From positions 372,001 through 436,000 of the forward strand of contig CANMWQ010000002.1 in the NCBI GenBank assembly GCA_947501685.1: a stretch of DNA of 64,000 bases, in the 5' to 3' direction. A program made the position numbers and the translations under genes. This stretch comes from an uncultured Litoreibacter sp. (GTDB taxonomy: Bacteria > Pseudomonadota > Alphaproteobacteria > Rhodobacterales > Rhodobacteraceae). The notes under the pieces were generated by a model that saw only the letters and a program-made list of their open reading frames with translations, did no database searches and was not told the DNA's origin. Below, in pieces: positions 42,502-55,969 of the stretch. Numbering within the stretch: the stretch's first letter is position 1; each line of letters opens with the position of its first letter.

Positions 42502-44001
42502 ATGGAAACGAATGACATGATCGACCTGGCAAGCTGGGTGTTCCAGATACTGGCCTTTGCCTTTGTCTTCGTCGTGGGGCTGGCGGCGTTGGTTGCTGTT
42601 ATCCTGTTTGTCATCGACCGCACCCAGACCGAGGACGCGGTGCGGCGCAACTACCCGGTTATTGGCCGGTTCCGCCATCTCTTCACCGAGCTGGGAGAGT
42701 TCTTCCGGCAGTATTTCTTTGCCATGGACCGCGAGGAGCTGCCTTTCAACCGCGCGCAGCGGGATTGGGTGAAGCGCGCGACCAGCGGCAAGGGCAACAC
42801 GGTGGCGTTCGGCTCGACCCGGAATATTGCGGTGACGGGTACGCCGATTTTTGTGAATGCGCCATTCCCGCCTCTGGATGATCAATTTGCCTGCTCCGAA
42901 CCGATGATGATCGGGCAGGGCGCGCGGCAGCCCTATGTGGCGCAGTCGTTTTTCAACCTGTCGGGGATGAGCTACGGCGCGATCTCCAAACCGGCGGTGC
43001 TGGCCTTGTCACGCGGGTCCAAGGAGGCGGGCATCTGGATGAACACCGGGGAGGGCGGGCTGAGCCCTTACCACCTTGAGGGCGGCGCGGATATTGTGTT
43101 TCAGATCGGCACCGCGAAATACGGCGTGCGCGACAAGGAAGGGCATCTGGACGACGACAAGCTGCGCGAAGTTGCGGCGCATGAGCAGGTCAAAATGTTC
43201 GAGCTGAAGCTGGCCCAGGGGGCCAAGCCCGGCAAGGGTGGCATCCTGCCCGGTGCCAAGATCACGCCGGAGATTGCCAAAATCAGGGGCATTGATGAGG
43301 GCGAGGATTCGATCAGCCCGAACCGCCATGTAGAAATTGACGACTGGGATGACCTGCTGGATTTTCTGGCCCATATCCGCGAGGTCACTGGCAAGCCCGT
43401 GGGCATCAAGACGGTCTTTGGCGCAGAGCAGGCGTTTCGCGACATGCTGGAGACAATCAAGAAACGCGGCGACGACATGGCCCCCGATTTCATCACGCTT
43501 GATGGCGGGGAGGGCGGCACGGGGGCCTCGCCTTTGCCCTTGATGGATCTGGTCGGCGTCTCGATCAAGGAGGCGCTGCCGGAGGTTGCGGGGCTGCTGC
43601 GTGAATACGGGTTGAAGCAGCGGATCAAACTGGTGGCCTCCGCCAAGCTGATGGTGCCCGGCGAGGTGGCTTGGGCGCTGGCGGCGGGCGCGGATTTTGT
43701 CACCACCGCACGCGGGTTTATGTTCTCGCTGGGCTGCATTCAGGCGATGAAATGCAACATGAACACCTGCCCCACCGGGATCACCACCCATGACCCGAGG
43801 TTCCAGAAAGGGCTGGTGCCGGAAGACAAGTACAAGAAGGTGGCGCGCTACGCCAAAAGCATCGTCAAAGAGGTCGAAATGATTGCCCATTCGGTGGGCG
43901 TGGCCGAGCCGCGGCAATTGAAGCGCCAGCATGTGCGGATGGTGCAGGACACCGGCAATTCGGTCCCGCTGGATGTGCTCTACCCTGACAAGGCCTCGTG
44001 A
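42502..44001 (+). CDS. FMN-binding glutamate synthase-family membrane protein
   Basis: 499 residues from the ATG at 42502 (GGAG six bases upstream). An N-terminal membrane helix (ILAFAFVFVVGLAALVAVILFVI) precedes a GltB central/FMN-domain homologue: NLSGMSYGAISKPAVLALSRG, MNTGEGGLSPYH, GILPGAKITPEIAKIRGI, LDGGEGGTGASPLPLMD and the Cys cluster CIQAMKCNMNTCPTG that holds a [3Fe-4S]-type centre. There is no glutaminase domain. Such stand-alone proteins are annotated glutamate-synthase-like, but their substrate is unproven. A LysE exporter overlaps its stop. Confidence 0.88.
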   Translation: METNDMIDLASWVFQILAFAFVFVVGLAALVAVILFVIDRTQTEDAVRRNYPVIGRFRHLFTELGEFFRQYFFAMDREELPFNRAQRDWVKRATSGKGNTVAFGSTRNIAVTGTPIFVNAPFPPLDDQFACSEPMMIGQGARQPYVAQSFFNLSGMSYGAISKPAVLALSRGSKEAGIWMNTGEGGLSPYHLEGGADIVFQIGTAKYGVRDKEGHLDDDKLREVAAHEQVKMFELKLAQGAKPGKGGILPGAKITPEIAKIRGIDEGEDSISPNRHVEIDDWDDLLDFLAHIREVTGKPVGIKTVFGAEQAFRDMLETIKKRGDDMAPDFITLDGGEGGTGASPLPLMDLVGVSIKEALPEVAGLLREYGLKQRIKLVASAKLMVPGEVAWALAAGADFVTTARGFMFSLGCIQAMKCNMNTCPTGITTHDPRFQKGLVPEDKYKKVARYAKSIVKEVEMIAHSVGVAEPRQLKRQHVRMVQDTGNSVPLDVLYPDKAS

Positions 44002-44633
44002 TGTTCGAGGCCGAAACCCTGTTGGTTTTCGCGCTGGCCTGCCTTGCCCTGACCGCAACGCCCGGACCCGACATGCTGTTGATCGCCGCGCGCAGTGTCG
44101 CCCAAGGGCGGATGGCGGGGTTTGTCACCTATCTGGGGGTCGCGGCAGGGTCGTTTTGCCATGCGCTGTTTTTGGCTTTGGGATTGTCGCAGCTCTTTCT
44201 GGCCGTGCCCTACGCCTATGATCTGGTCCGCTATCTTGGTGCGGCCTATCTTATGTATCTCGCGTGGCAGGCTTTCACCGCCCGCAACAGTTTCGCGATG
44301 CCGCAGGCGGAGGCGCAGAAGCGCCGTCTACTGGTGATCTTCCGGCAGGGCTTTGTGACCAATTTGCTGAACCCAAAGGTGGCCTTGTTCTTTCTGGCGC
44401 TGTTCCCGCAATTTCTGGATCCTGCCGCCGGGGCTATCGGCTTGCAGGTTTTGGTATTGGCCACGATCCTCAACGTCATCGGCCTGATGACCAACGGGGC
44501 GGTGATCTTGCTGGCGGGCAGCCTGCGATCCTTTGCAACCGGCGCGCAGGCCTTTGCCACATGGTCCCGCTACATCCTGGGCAGTGTTTTTTGTGCTTTG
44601 GCCGCGCGTTTGTTAATTGAGAGCGAGAGGTGA
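44001..44633 (+). CDS. LysE/RhtB family amino-acid exporter
   Basis: 210 residues, six membrane helices. N-terminal ATPGPDMLLIAARSVAQGRMAGF and the NLLNPKVALFFLALFPQF motif are classic for the LysE/RhtB superfamily. Start ATG at 44001 overlaps the upstream TGA (TGATG); a GTG at 43998 is possible. Likely exports an amino acid; which one is unknown. Confidence 0.9.
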   Translation: MFEAETLLVFALACLALTATPGPDMLLIAARSVAQGRMAGFVTYLGVAAGSFCHALFLALGLSQLFLAVPYAYDLVRYLGAAYLMYLAWQAFTARNSFAMPQAEAQKRRLLVIFRQGFVTNLLNPKVALFFLALFPQFLDPAAGAIGLQVLVLATILNVIGLMTNGAVILLAGSLRSFATGAQAFATWSRYILGSVFCALAARLLIESER

Positions 44634-44750
44634 GGCTTTCCGGCCCTAAAGAGAGGCAGAACAGACCCAACAACTTCGTGAGATCCCCCGGTTTCGCTTT
44701 GTAGAACCGGTTTGGCGGATCATAGAGTATGCCAACCAAGCGAGGATACT

Positions 44751-45668
44751 ATGGCCAATAGATACAAATCCAAACTGACTTGGGCGGATGTGACGCCTGA
44801 GCACATGTTCCTGAACCGCCGCGGTTTCATGGCGGGCAGCGCGGCCTTTGCCGCCGGGTCTATCGCAGCACCGGCTCTGGCCGCGACGTCGCAATATTCG
44901 ACGGACGCGGAGCCCAACACATTTGAAGAGATCACCACCTACAACAATTTCTACGAGTTCGGCACCGGCAAGACCGACCCGTCGGAATATGCCCATGCCT
45001 TGACCACCAGCCCGTGGGCCGTGGAAATCGACGGCATGGTCGACAAGCCCGGCAGCTACTCCTTCGAGGACATCATGTCCCAGATGACCATCGAGGAGCG
45101 CATCTACCGGTTCCGCTGCGTCGAGGCATGGAGCATGGTCATCCCGTGGAACGGTTTCGAGCTCGCTGATCTGCTGAACCTCGCGGGCATCCAGTCCAGC
45201 GCCAAATACGTCTCCTTCGAGACCGTGCTGCGCCCCGATGAGATGTGGGGTCAGAAGCGCAGCTTCATCCCGTGGCCTTACCGCGAAGGGCTGCGCCTCG
45301 ACGAGGCCATGCACCCGCTAACCATCATGGCGACCGGCATTTACGGCAAGGACATCCCCAACCAGAACGGCGCGCCTTTGCGTCTGGTGGTGCCGTGGAA
45401 ATATGGCTTCAAGTCGATCAAGTCGATTGTGAAGATCACCCTGACCGACACCCAGCCGGAGGCCAGCTGGAACATGATCCAGCCGCGCGAATATGGTTTC
45501 TATTCGAACGTGAACCCGAATGTGGACCATCCCCGCTGGAGCCAAGCCTCCGAGCGCCAGATCGGCGGCGGCTTGTTGGCCAAACGCGTGCCGACGCTGA
45601 TGTTCAACGGCTATGAGGAAGAGGTCGCAGGCCTCTATGAAAACATGGACCTCAAAGCGAATTTCTGA
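44751..45668 (+). CDS. msrP: Protein-methionine-sulfoxide reductase, catalytic molybdoenzyme subunit
   Basis: 305 residues; ATG at 44751. Twin-arginine signal [15 protein letters not shown] directs folded export to the periplasm. The sulfite-oxidase-like Mo-cofactor domain has the Mo-ligand Cys123 in [14 protein letters not shown] and the conserved [20 protein letters not shown]. MsrP repairs oxidised methionines of periplasmic proteins using electrons from MsrQ. A small merF-like gene sits between msrP and msrQ, with TGATG and ATGA overlaps on both sides. Confidence 0.95.
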   Translation: MANRYKSKLTWADVTPEHMFLNRRGFMAGSAAFAAGSIAAPALAATSQYSTDAEPNTFEEITTYNNFYEFGTGKTDPSEYAHALTTSPWAVEIDGMVDKPGSYSFEDIMSQMTIEERIYRFRCVEAWSMVIPWNGFELADLLNLAGIQSSAKYVSFETVLRPDEMWGQKRSFIPWPYREGLRLDEAMHPLTIMATGIYGKDIPNQNGAPLRLVVPWKYGFKSIKSIVKITLTDTQPEASWNMIQPREYGFYSNVNPNVDHPRWSQASERQIGGGLLAKRVPTLMFNGYEEEVAGLYENMDLKANF

Positions 45669-45877
45669 TGCTGCGGGATAAATGGCTCAGGATTGGGGCG
45701 CTTGCCGCCCTGATCGGCGGTTTGTGCTGCTTCACCCCTTTGGCGGTGATGGGGCTGACCGCCGCCGGTTTGGCGGCCTACACGATCTGGATTGACGCGG
45801 TGGCGATGCCGCTGCTGATCGTGGGCTTAGGAATTGTTGTCGCTTCTTTCGTAAGATTACGCCAAAACAGGGCATGA
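45668..45877 (+). CDS. MerF-like small membrane protein
   Basis: 69 residues, two membrane helices. The first helix contains the vicinal pair C20-C21 in GGLCCFTPLAVMGLTAAG, closely resembling the first helix of MerF mercury transporters; the second helix follows MerF spacing, but the second C-terminal cysteine pair of MerF is missing. Start ATG at 45668 shares the A of the msrP stop, and its stop overlaps the msrQ start. A role in mercuric ion or other soft-metal movement is possible; translational coupling to msrPQ suggests a redox or metal-stress link, which is inference. Confidence 0.78.
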   Translation: MLRDKWLRIGALAALIGGLCCFTPLAVMGLTAAGLAAYTIWIDAVAMPLLIVGLGIVVASFVRLRQNRA

Positions 45878-46524
45878 GCCACGTTCTGACCAAAGCCGAA
45901 CGGATCAACGCCGCGCTGCGGCCGATCCCCAAATGGGTGATCTACGTTATCGGCGCGTTGCCGGGTCTCTATATTATGGCGGGCGTGGGGCTGGCGCTGA
46001 CCGGCACCTATGACCTGTTCGGAGGCCGCCTTGGCGTCGACCCCGCCAAAACCATCGAGCATTGGCTGGGCGAGCTGGCATTGCAGTTCTTCATTGCCAC
46101 CATGCTGATCCGGGTGCTGCGCGACTTCTTCAAGCTCAAGCTGATCAAGTTCCGCCGCGCGCTGGGGCATCTGACCTTCTTCTATATCGTGCTGCATCTG
46201 ACGGTATATCTGTGGCTCGACCTGCAATGGGGCTGGTCGCAGATCTGGAACGACATTCTCAAGCGCCCCTACATTACCATCGGCATGGCGGGTTTTGTGC
46301 TGCTGATCCCGGTGATGGCCACCTCCAATGACAGCGCGATCCGCAAATACGGGCCAAAGGTCTGGCAGAACCTCCACAAGCTGACTTACCCGGCCCTGCT
46401 GCTGGGCGGGCTGCATTATGTGATGTTGCAACGGATCTGGGATGTGGAGTCGTTGATCTACCTCGCCGTGGTCTGCACGCTGCTTTTGCTGCGTGGAAAA
46501 GCGCTGCTGCCGAAATTCCACTGA
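45874..46524 (+). CDS. msrQ: Haem-binding membrane subunit of the methionine sulfoxide reductase
   Basis: 216 residues, about six membrane helices, ferric-reductase-like domain. Conserved His residues in helices (EHWLGELALQFF, HLTFFYIVLHLTVYLW, NLHKLTYPALLLGGLHYVML) are haem ligand candidates. It passes electrons from the respiratory chain or flavin reductase to MsrP. ATGA overlap with the merF-like gene. Confidence 0.94.
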   Translation: MSHVLTKAERINAALRPIPKWVIYVIGALPGLYIMAGVGLALTGTYDLFGGRLGVDPAKTIEHWLGELALQFFIATMLIRVLRDFFKLKLIKFRRALGHLTFFYIVLHLTVYLWLDLQWGWSQIWNDILKRPYITIGMAGFVLLIPVMATSNDSAIRKYGPKVWQNLHKLTYPALLLGGLHYVMLQRIWDVESLIYLAVVCTLLLLRGKALLPKFH

Positions 46525-46763
46525 TCCGAGTCGCCTGAGTCGGCCGCAACCGAGCTGATTCAAGCCTGGACTCGACCGGATTCATCCACATTTGGTAGTC
46601 AGCTTGTGGAAAACCCCAAGCCACCTATGTTTTACGACATGCCCGGCCGGGTAACGCATCGAATTGAGCAGGAATTTCCCAAAGATTTTGACGTCTAAGC
46701 CGTTGTTCTAGAACGATTTAGAAGATTGCGCGCAAAAAATGTCATCTTTCTGCAAAAAAGTGG

Positions 46764-46792
46764 TTGCGGGCACCCGCCACTGGGCCTAGAAC
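46764..46792 (+). promoter_or_regulatory. Candidate rrn promoter
   Basis: TTGCGG (46764-46769), 17-bp spacer, TAGAAC (46787-46792), about 390 bp before the 16S 5' end. The 46525-47185 gap otherwise holds no gene; it contains the rrn leader with a boxA-like site. Confidence 0.45.
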
Positions 46793-46931
46793 CCACTTCA
46801 CCGGAGGCGCAGCGATGCACCAACGGGCCGCCGGACAGGCCAAAAGGTCAAGAAAGCGGAATAAAAACAGAGACTTATGCAGGCTGTTGCGCCAAACAAG
46901 ATTGGGCGCTTCGGTTGGTTTTTGTCTCTAC

Positions 46932-46940
46932 GCTCTTTGA
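46932..46940 (+). promoter_or_regulatory. boxA-like antitermination site in the rrn leader
   Basis: GCTCTTTGA resembles boxA (TGCTCTTTA) and lies in the transcribed leader before 16S, where Nus-factor antitermination elements are expected. Confidence 0.4.
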
Positions 46941-47185
46941 AATTGATAGTAACTGAAGAGATATGTGGGCGGTTTGGCCATTTCGATGGATCAACCTCTT
47001 TCATATCGACTTACTAGAACTTCGGTTCGATGATGTAAGGTCAGCTTCACTGTTTGGACGGCTTCTAGTTATCTTTGATAACTTCAAGCACAACAAACAG
47101 AAAGAATGGTCAGCGCGTTTCAGTAAGGCGCGTTGATTGATATGTGCAGAGGTTCGACGTCAAGGTTAAGCATGCAAATGCTTTT

Positions 47186-48659
<1,474 letters not shown>

Positions 48660-48800
48660 GTTTCTAGCTGGACGGTGGGCAAATTGCCCACCCTACACAT
48701 GAAACACTTAGCAGTGCTTTAAGCACAAACGTTGGCACTTTCGGGTGACCAACACACGGTCCAGGCCGTCCTCATATCTCTTCAGTCATGAATAAAATCA

Positions 48801-48876
48801 GGGGCGTTAGCTCAGCTGGGAGAGCACCTGCTTTGCAAGCAGGGGGTCATCGGTTCGATCCCGATACGCTCCACCA
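48801..48876 (+). tRNA. tRNA-Ala (TGC), first tRNA in the 16S-23S spacer
   Basis: 76 nt with CCA. The G3-U70 identity pair is present in the acceptor (GGGGCGT / ACGCTCC), and the loop TTTGCAA gives anticodon TGC. It precedes tRNA-Ile, the reverse of the usual Ile-Ala order. Confidence 0.96.
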
Positions 48877-48951
48877 AGTTCGGCGCATCTCGGGCATTGC
48901 TTCGCAATACCCTGCCTGCGCGACGCCGATTTTGCTGAAGCAAAATCAGCT

Positions 48952-49028
<77 letters not shown>

Positions 49029-49460
49029 TATCCTCAAGGATTGGTGGACACTAAACATTCGAATGAATCTTTAAGCACCTAGCCAGGTTCTTAGACGTCC
49101 ATTCGGACGAATTGACATCGTATAGAGAGATACAACATCAGTTTTTTACATGATGTTCCGAGTAGGGAGCATCAGCAACTTCGGTTGCAATGTAAAAAAC
49201 ATACCGTGTTGCGTATGATTGCAATGGCCTTCCCGCCGGCGCGATCTGGGTTTCGAGCCCGCATGCGTAACACAATCCAAGTCAAGTAAAATACAACCTA
49301 ACTAAGGGTATCAGAGCTTTGAACCAGCGCTGATACCTGGGAAATATTTACTCTTTTGATTGGATAGGGTCTCAGCCGAGACAAGCCCTATCCGACTATA
49401 GGAAGTTCAAAAGGCCTATAGGTCAGAAAAGACGGTCCTGCACGGGTCTGTCTTCTTCTG

Positions 49461-52302
<2,842 letters not shown>

Positions 52303-52390
52303 CAGTAGAAGCGAGACTTCTGCGAGATAAATCGAAAGAGTACACACTACAAAACGTAGTTTACTGACTTGGAGTTGATGTTGTTCCTTT

Positions 52391-52509
52391 GGTTTGGTGG
52401 TCATAGCGCGAGCAAAACACCCGATCCCATCCCGAACTCGGCCGTTAAGTGCCGTCGCGCCGATGGTACTGCGTCTTAAGACGTGGGAGAGTAGGTCACC
52501 GCCAAACCT
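52391..52509 (+). rRNA. 5S ribosomal RNA
   Basis: GGTTTGGTGG...CCGCCAAACC ends pair; internal CCCGATCCCATCCCGAACTCGG and GGTACTGCGTCTTAAG (parts) are typical of 5S loops B-E. About 118 nt. Confidence 0.96.
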
Positions 52510-52553
52510 AACGAGCAACATCAAGTATCTCTCTGACGATGATCAATAAATCA

Positions 52554-52577
52554 GCCGCCCTTTGGGGCGGCTTTTTT
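52554..52577 (+). terminator. rrn operon terminator
   Basis: GCCGCCC-TTTG-GGGCGGC followed by TTTTTT, 45 bp after 5S. It ends the rrn transcript before the downstream genes and the distant tRNA-fMet. Confidence 0.92.
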
Positions 52578-52684
52578 GTGTCTGGCGCGTTGTAAATTTT
52601 ATCGTGACGATATGTCACCGCGCCTGCTGCTCTGGTTTTGTCATAAATTGGCCCCACCTATGGTTGATATGGCGGGTTATGAGT

Positions 52685-53485
52685 ATGTCCGACCCAAACG
52701 AAGCCCAGTATTTGGCGATCCGCGAAGAAGCGGAAGCCGCCGCAGGGCCAGTCTCGAGCCTTCGGGTCCGTGCACGGGGCTATCTGGACCTCTATCACCA
52801 GTCAAACGGCGTTTGCGTTTTCGCGCTTGTCGCCGCGAACGGCGCACTTTGGGCCTCTTGGTATCTGATCTGCGCCAAACTTGCCGCGATGGTCTTTGCC
52901 TGCACCGACCCGACCGTTCGGATGTCGCCGCGCACCCGCTATCGCCAGTTTGCCGCCTATGTGATGGTCCTCAAAGACATCAACAAGCTTGTGATGCTTG
53001 AGACCTACGTGCTGGTTCATACCATTCAGCGGCTCGGCGTAGAGGTGGCGATTGCCAAGGGCATCCCTGCCGATTTGGCGCATGATTATGCAAAGGCCAT
53101 GACGGCACAGCGGCCTCGGCCCACGATTTTGCGTGACCTCTATCACCGGCATTTTCTCTGGGAGCAGGAGCGCGTCGTCTCCACCAAGCTGGAAGAAGGC
53201 TTCGCCGTGTTCACATGGCCTTTCATGAGCCAGCTGTGCCAGCGCCCTTGGGTCTGGTTTGGGTATTTCAGGCCCGGCAAGTCGATGAATTTCAGGAACT
53301 TTACCGATCAGGCGGAGCGCGTTGAGAAAGGCCTCATTGCCTATGACCGCGCCGTGGCAATGGGGTTGGAGCGTATCGCGAGGCTCAGTGCCGCACGGAT
53401 CAAAATCTACCCCGGCCGCGCCGCGTTTCTAAAGAGACCCGCGCACGGGATTGCCGAACCCTCGTCAATCGGTCAGGGTCGCTGA
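52685..53485 (+). CDS. Conserved-looking protein of unknown function
   Basis: About 266 residues from the ATG at 52685 (GGCGGG nine bases upstream; an ATG at 52679 is also possible). I do not recognise a family. It has a moderately hydrophobic segment (GVCVFALVAANGALWASWYLICAKLAAMVFAC, part: FALVAANGALWASWYL), several aromatic clusters (FTWPFMSQLCQRPWVWFGYF) and a basic C-terminus. No signal peptide. The following methyltransferase gene starts 42 nt later, suggesting co-transcription. Function open. Confidence 0.6.
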   Translation: MSDPNEAQYLAIREEAEAAAGPVSSLRVRARGYLDLYHQSNGVCVFALVAANGALWASWYLICAKLAAMVFACTDPTVRMSPRTRYRQFAAYVMVLKDINKLVMLETYVLVHTIQRLGVEVAIAKGIPADLAHDYAKAMTAQRPRPTILRDLYHRHFLWEQERVVSTKLEEGFAVFTWPFMSQLCQRPWVWFGYFRPGKSMNFRNFTDQAERVEKGLIAYDRAVAMGLERIARLSAARIKIYPGRAAFLKRPAHGIAEPSSIGQGR

Positions 53486-53527
53486 AAAACTGGCGCACAG
53501 CGATGTGCCTGCACGAGGGGGCCTTGC

Positions 53528-54352
53528 ATGGACGAAGAATTCACCGCCGAAGAACGCAAAGAGATGAAGGCCATCATCCGCCAGCAAAGGATTGTCGCCG
53601 ATCGCGGCCCTCTGTTTGGCAGGCCCATCCCGAAGGAATTGCTGACCCCCTACGAGTGGAAGGACACGGAGCGGGCGCGCATCCACAACGTCCAGAAGAA
53701 GTACACCATCCGCCGTAAGAACATCCGCCGCTGTTGGAACCGGTTCCAGCTTTACCTGCCTGAGCTGATGCATCACGGCGCCCCGCAAAAGGTGTTCGAG
53801 ATGTCGACCGCCCATGGCGGCATGCTGGAGGTCGCGCGCCATTTTGGCCATGAGGTTCTGGGCAACGACTTTGCAAACCGCTTGGACCAGCACGACGTCA
53901 GCGCCTCGACCACCCACCGCAAGCTGAGCGACGACGCGTTTGAAAAGACCGTGACCGACCCGGTGGTGAAAGACGGCATGGCCTTGGATTGGCCCTATCG
54001 TCCGATCATTGAGGCGATTGACGTCCCGATCTCCCTGTTTGACGCGGGCCACGTGCCCTACCCGTTGGAGGACAAATCCCAAGACGTCCTGATCTGCGCC
54101 CAAGCGATTGAGCACTACTGCCACCCCGACCATTGGATGGAGCTGATGGACGAGTTCTGCCGGATCACCCGCAAGACGATTGTCATCATCATGAACCCGC
54201 TCTTTGTCCATTTCGCCGATGACAAGGACTACGTCGCCGCGTTTGAAAAATTCCGGGCAGACCTGCAAAGCTACAAACGCAACGGGTTCACCACGACATC
54301 GTGTCATATCCAATGGGCCGAAGCACTTGGATTCAAGCTGACCGCCGACTAA
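53528..54352 (+). CDS. Class I SAM-dependent methyltransferase-like protein
   Basis: 274 residues. A Rossmann-like methyltransferase core is suggested by VFEMSTAHGGMLEVARHFGHEVLGND (motif I, in parts EMSTAHGGML...VLGND), then SQDVLICAQAIEHYCHPDHW and KTIVIIMNPLF (motifs IV-V). A basic N-terminal region (about 1-80) precedes it. Substrate unknown. Lies between the unknown protein and a MATE transporter with short gaps. Confidence 0.72.
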   Translation: MDEEFTAEERKEMKAIIRQQRIVADRGPLFGRPIPKELLTPYEWKDTERARIHNVQKKYTIRRKNIRRCWNRFQLYLPELMHHGAPQKVFEMSTAHGGMLEVARHFGHEVLGNDFANRLDQHDVSASTTHRKLSDDAFEKTVTDPVVKDGMALDWPYRPIIEAIDVPISLFDAGHVPYPLEDKSQDVLICAQAIEHYCHPDHWMELMDEFCRITRKTIVIIMNPLFVHFADDKDYVAAFEKFRADLQSYKRNGFTTTSCHIQWAEALGFKLTAD

Positions 54353-54362
54353 GCAAGGTCCC

Positions 54363-55727
54363 TTGACCCGCACCGACATCCCCAACGCCCGCAGCGTGTT
54401 CAGCCTTGCCTGGCCAATGGCCTTGAAGGCGATGATGCTCCACGGCATCACGGTGATCGACGCCTACCTTGTCTCCTCTCTGGGGGAGGAGGCCCTGGCC
54501 GCCATGGGTCTGGCCAGCGCCATCACCGGGCTGGTGCTGGGGTTCCTCTTTGCGTTTTCCTCCGCCACCCAGATCAGGATCGCACAGGCCTTCGGCGCAG
54601 AGGACCCGCAACGGCTGAAATCGGGGTTCTATTGCGGGCTGATCATCAATCTGGTCGTGGCCCTAATGGGGCTGGCCCTGATCGCGGTCAGCGCGGAGCA
54701 GATCATTGAGGCCTTCGCCCACAGCCCAGAAGTGGCCGAGCAGGCGATGGGCTACCTGATGGTCTTCACCTTCGTGATTCTGTTCGAGGCCGTCAGCCTG
54801 TGTTTCGCCAATCATTTCAACGGCTGCGGCAAGACCCAGCTGCCGCTGATCGGCTACGCCTTCGGAATGCCGGTCAACATTGCGCTGAGCATCGCGCTGA
54901 TCCACGGTCTCTACGGCCTGCCCGCTTTGGGGCTCACGGGTGCCGCGGCGGGCAGCGCAGTGGCCTCCTTTTTGCAGATGCTGTTTCTGGGCGTGTTGTT
55001 CTACCGCGCGAACCGGGGCTACCGGGACGTACCCGGCTGGACCAATGGCCCGCTCTCCTATGCGCTGAAGCGGCATTTGCTCTTCTCACTGCCGATCGCA
55101 GCAACATTTGCCAGCGTCGCGGTCTCCAATCAGGTCTGCATGCTGATCTACGCCAAGATGAGCATCCATGAGTTTGCCGCCATGACGCTGATCATGCCAT
55201 GGGTCATGGTGGGCGGCACGCTTGGCATGTCCTGGGCGCAGGCCACGGGCATTTTGGTGGCGCAGCTCTTGGGCAAGCAGCAATCACACGGGGTGCTCGA
55301 CCGGTTTCTCAGTCAGGCTTGGCGCATGTCCTTTGCGGCAGCGGCCTGTGTGGCGGCGGTTTATGCGGGCGTGTGCCTTGCCTCCCCTGCGCTTTATTCC
55401 GAGCTGGAGCCTGCCACGACCAACGCCTTGTTGAGCCTGCTGCCGCTGGCCCTGTTGTTGCCCTTCCCCAAGCAATCCAACGCCATCTGCGGCAACACGC
55501 TCAGGGCTTCCGGGGACACGGTCTATGTGATGAATGTCTTTGTCGGCGCGCAGTGGCTCTTCAAAGTGCCTGCTGTGGCCCTGTTCGTGCTGTATTTCGA
55601 CCTGTCGGTGTTCTGGGTCTTCTCGATCCTTTTCCTCGACGAGCTGGTCAAATTCGCGCCCTTCCATCTCAGAACCTTCAAGGGCGACTGGAAAACCCTG
55701 CGCGAAGAAGAGCCCGCCGCAGCCTGA
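54363..55727 (+). CDS. MATE family efflux transporter
   Basis: 454 residues, 12 membrane helices in two six-helix halves. VFSLAWPMALKAMMLHG at the N-terminus and the repeat of the SLGEEALAAMGLASAI pattern match NorM/DinF-like MATE proteins. The start is the TTG at 54363; AAGG lies just upstream. It exports cationic compounds using Na+ or H+ gradients; substrate unknown. Confidence 0.9.
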   Translation: MTRTDIPNARSVFSLAWPMALKAMMLHGITVIDAYLVSSLGEEALAAMGLASAITGLVLGFLFAFSSATQIRIAQAFGAEDPQRLKSGFYCGLIINLVVALMGLALIAVSAEQIIEAFAHSPEVAEQAMGYLMVFTFVILFEAVSLCFANHFNGCGKTQLPLIGYAFGMPVNIALSIALIHGLYGLPALGLTGAAAGSAVASFLQMLFLGVLFYRANRGYRDVPGWTNGPLSYALKRHLLFSLPIAATFASVAVSNQVCMLIYAKMSIHEFAAMTLIMPWVMVGGTLGMSWAQATGILVAQLLGKQQSHGVLDRFLSQAWRMSFAAAACVAAVYAGVCLASPALYSELEPATTNALLSLLPLALLLPFPKQSNAICGNTLRASGDTVYVMNVFVGAQWLFKVPAVALFVLYFDLSVFWVFSILFLDELVKFAPFHLRTFKGDWKTLREEEPAAA

Positions 55728-55816
55728 CACGGGAACCGGAATAAAATCGCAGTTCTGTGTCAAAAGCCTATTGAAACCTTCCAAGGGCGGGCGTAGGTAC
55801 AGGGCTCGCGAATTGG

Positions 55817-55893
<77 letters not shown>

Positions 55894-55903
55894 ATGACAA
55901 CGA

Positions 55904-55931
55904 ACGCCCCGCAGTTAACTCTGCGGGGCGT
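55904..55931 (+). terminator. Hairpin after tRNA-fMet
   Basis: Perfect stem ACGCCCCGCAG / CTGCGGGGCGT with a TTAACT loop; followed by CGGTCGTTTG, a weak T-tract. Confidence 0.75.
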
Positions 55932-55969
55932 CGGTCGTTTGATCTACTATTTCGATGATCGTATCCAAT

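Noticed and set aside
43009-44058. Minus-strand frame (349 codons) opposite the GltB-like gene
   Set aside because: Antisense shadow of a gene with clear FMN and Fe-S motifs.
46577-46613. Two near-DnaA boxes (TCATCCACA and TTTTCCACA, opposite strands) upstream of the rrn operon
   Set aside because: Each has one mismatch to TTATCCACA, only two exist, and no origin-type genes or AT-rich unwinding region accompany them.
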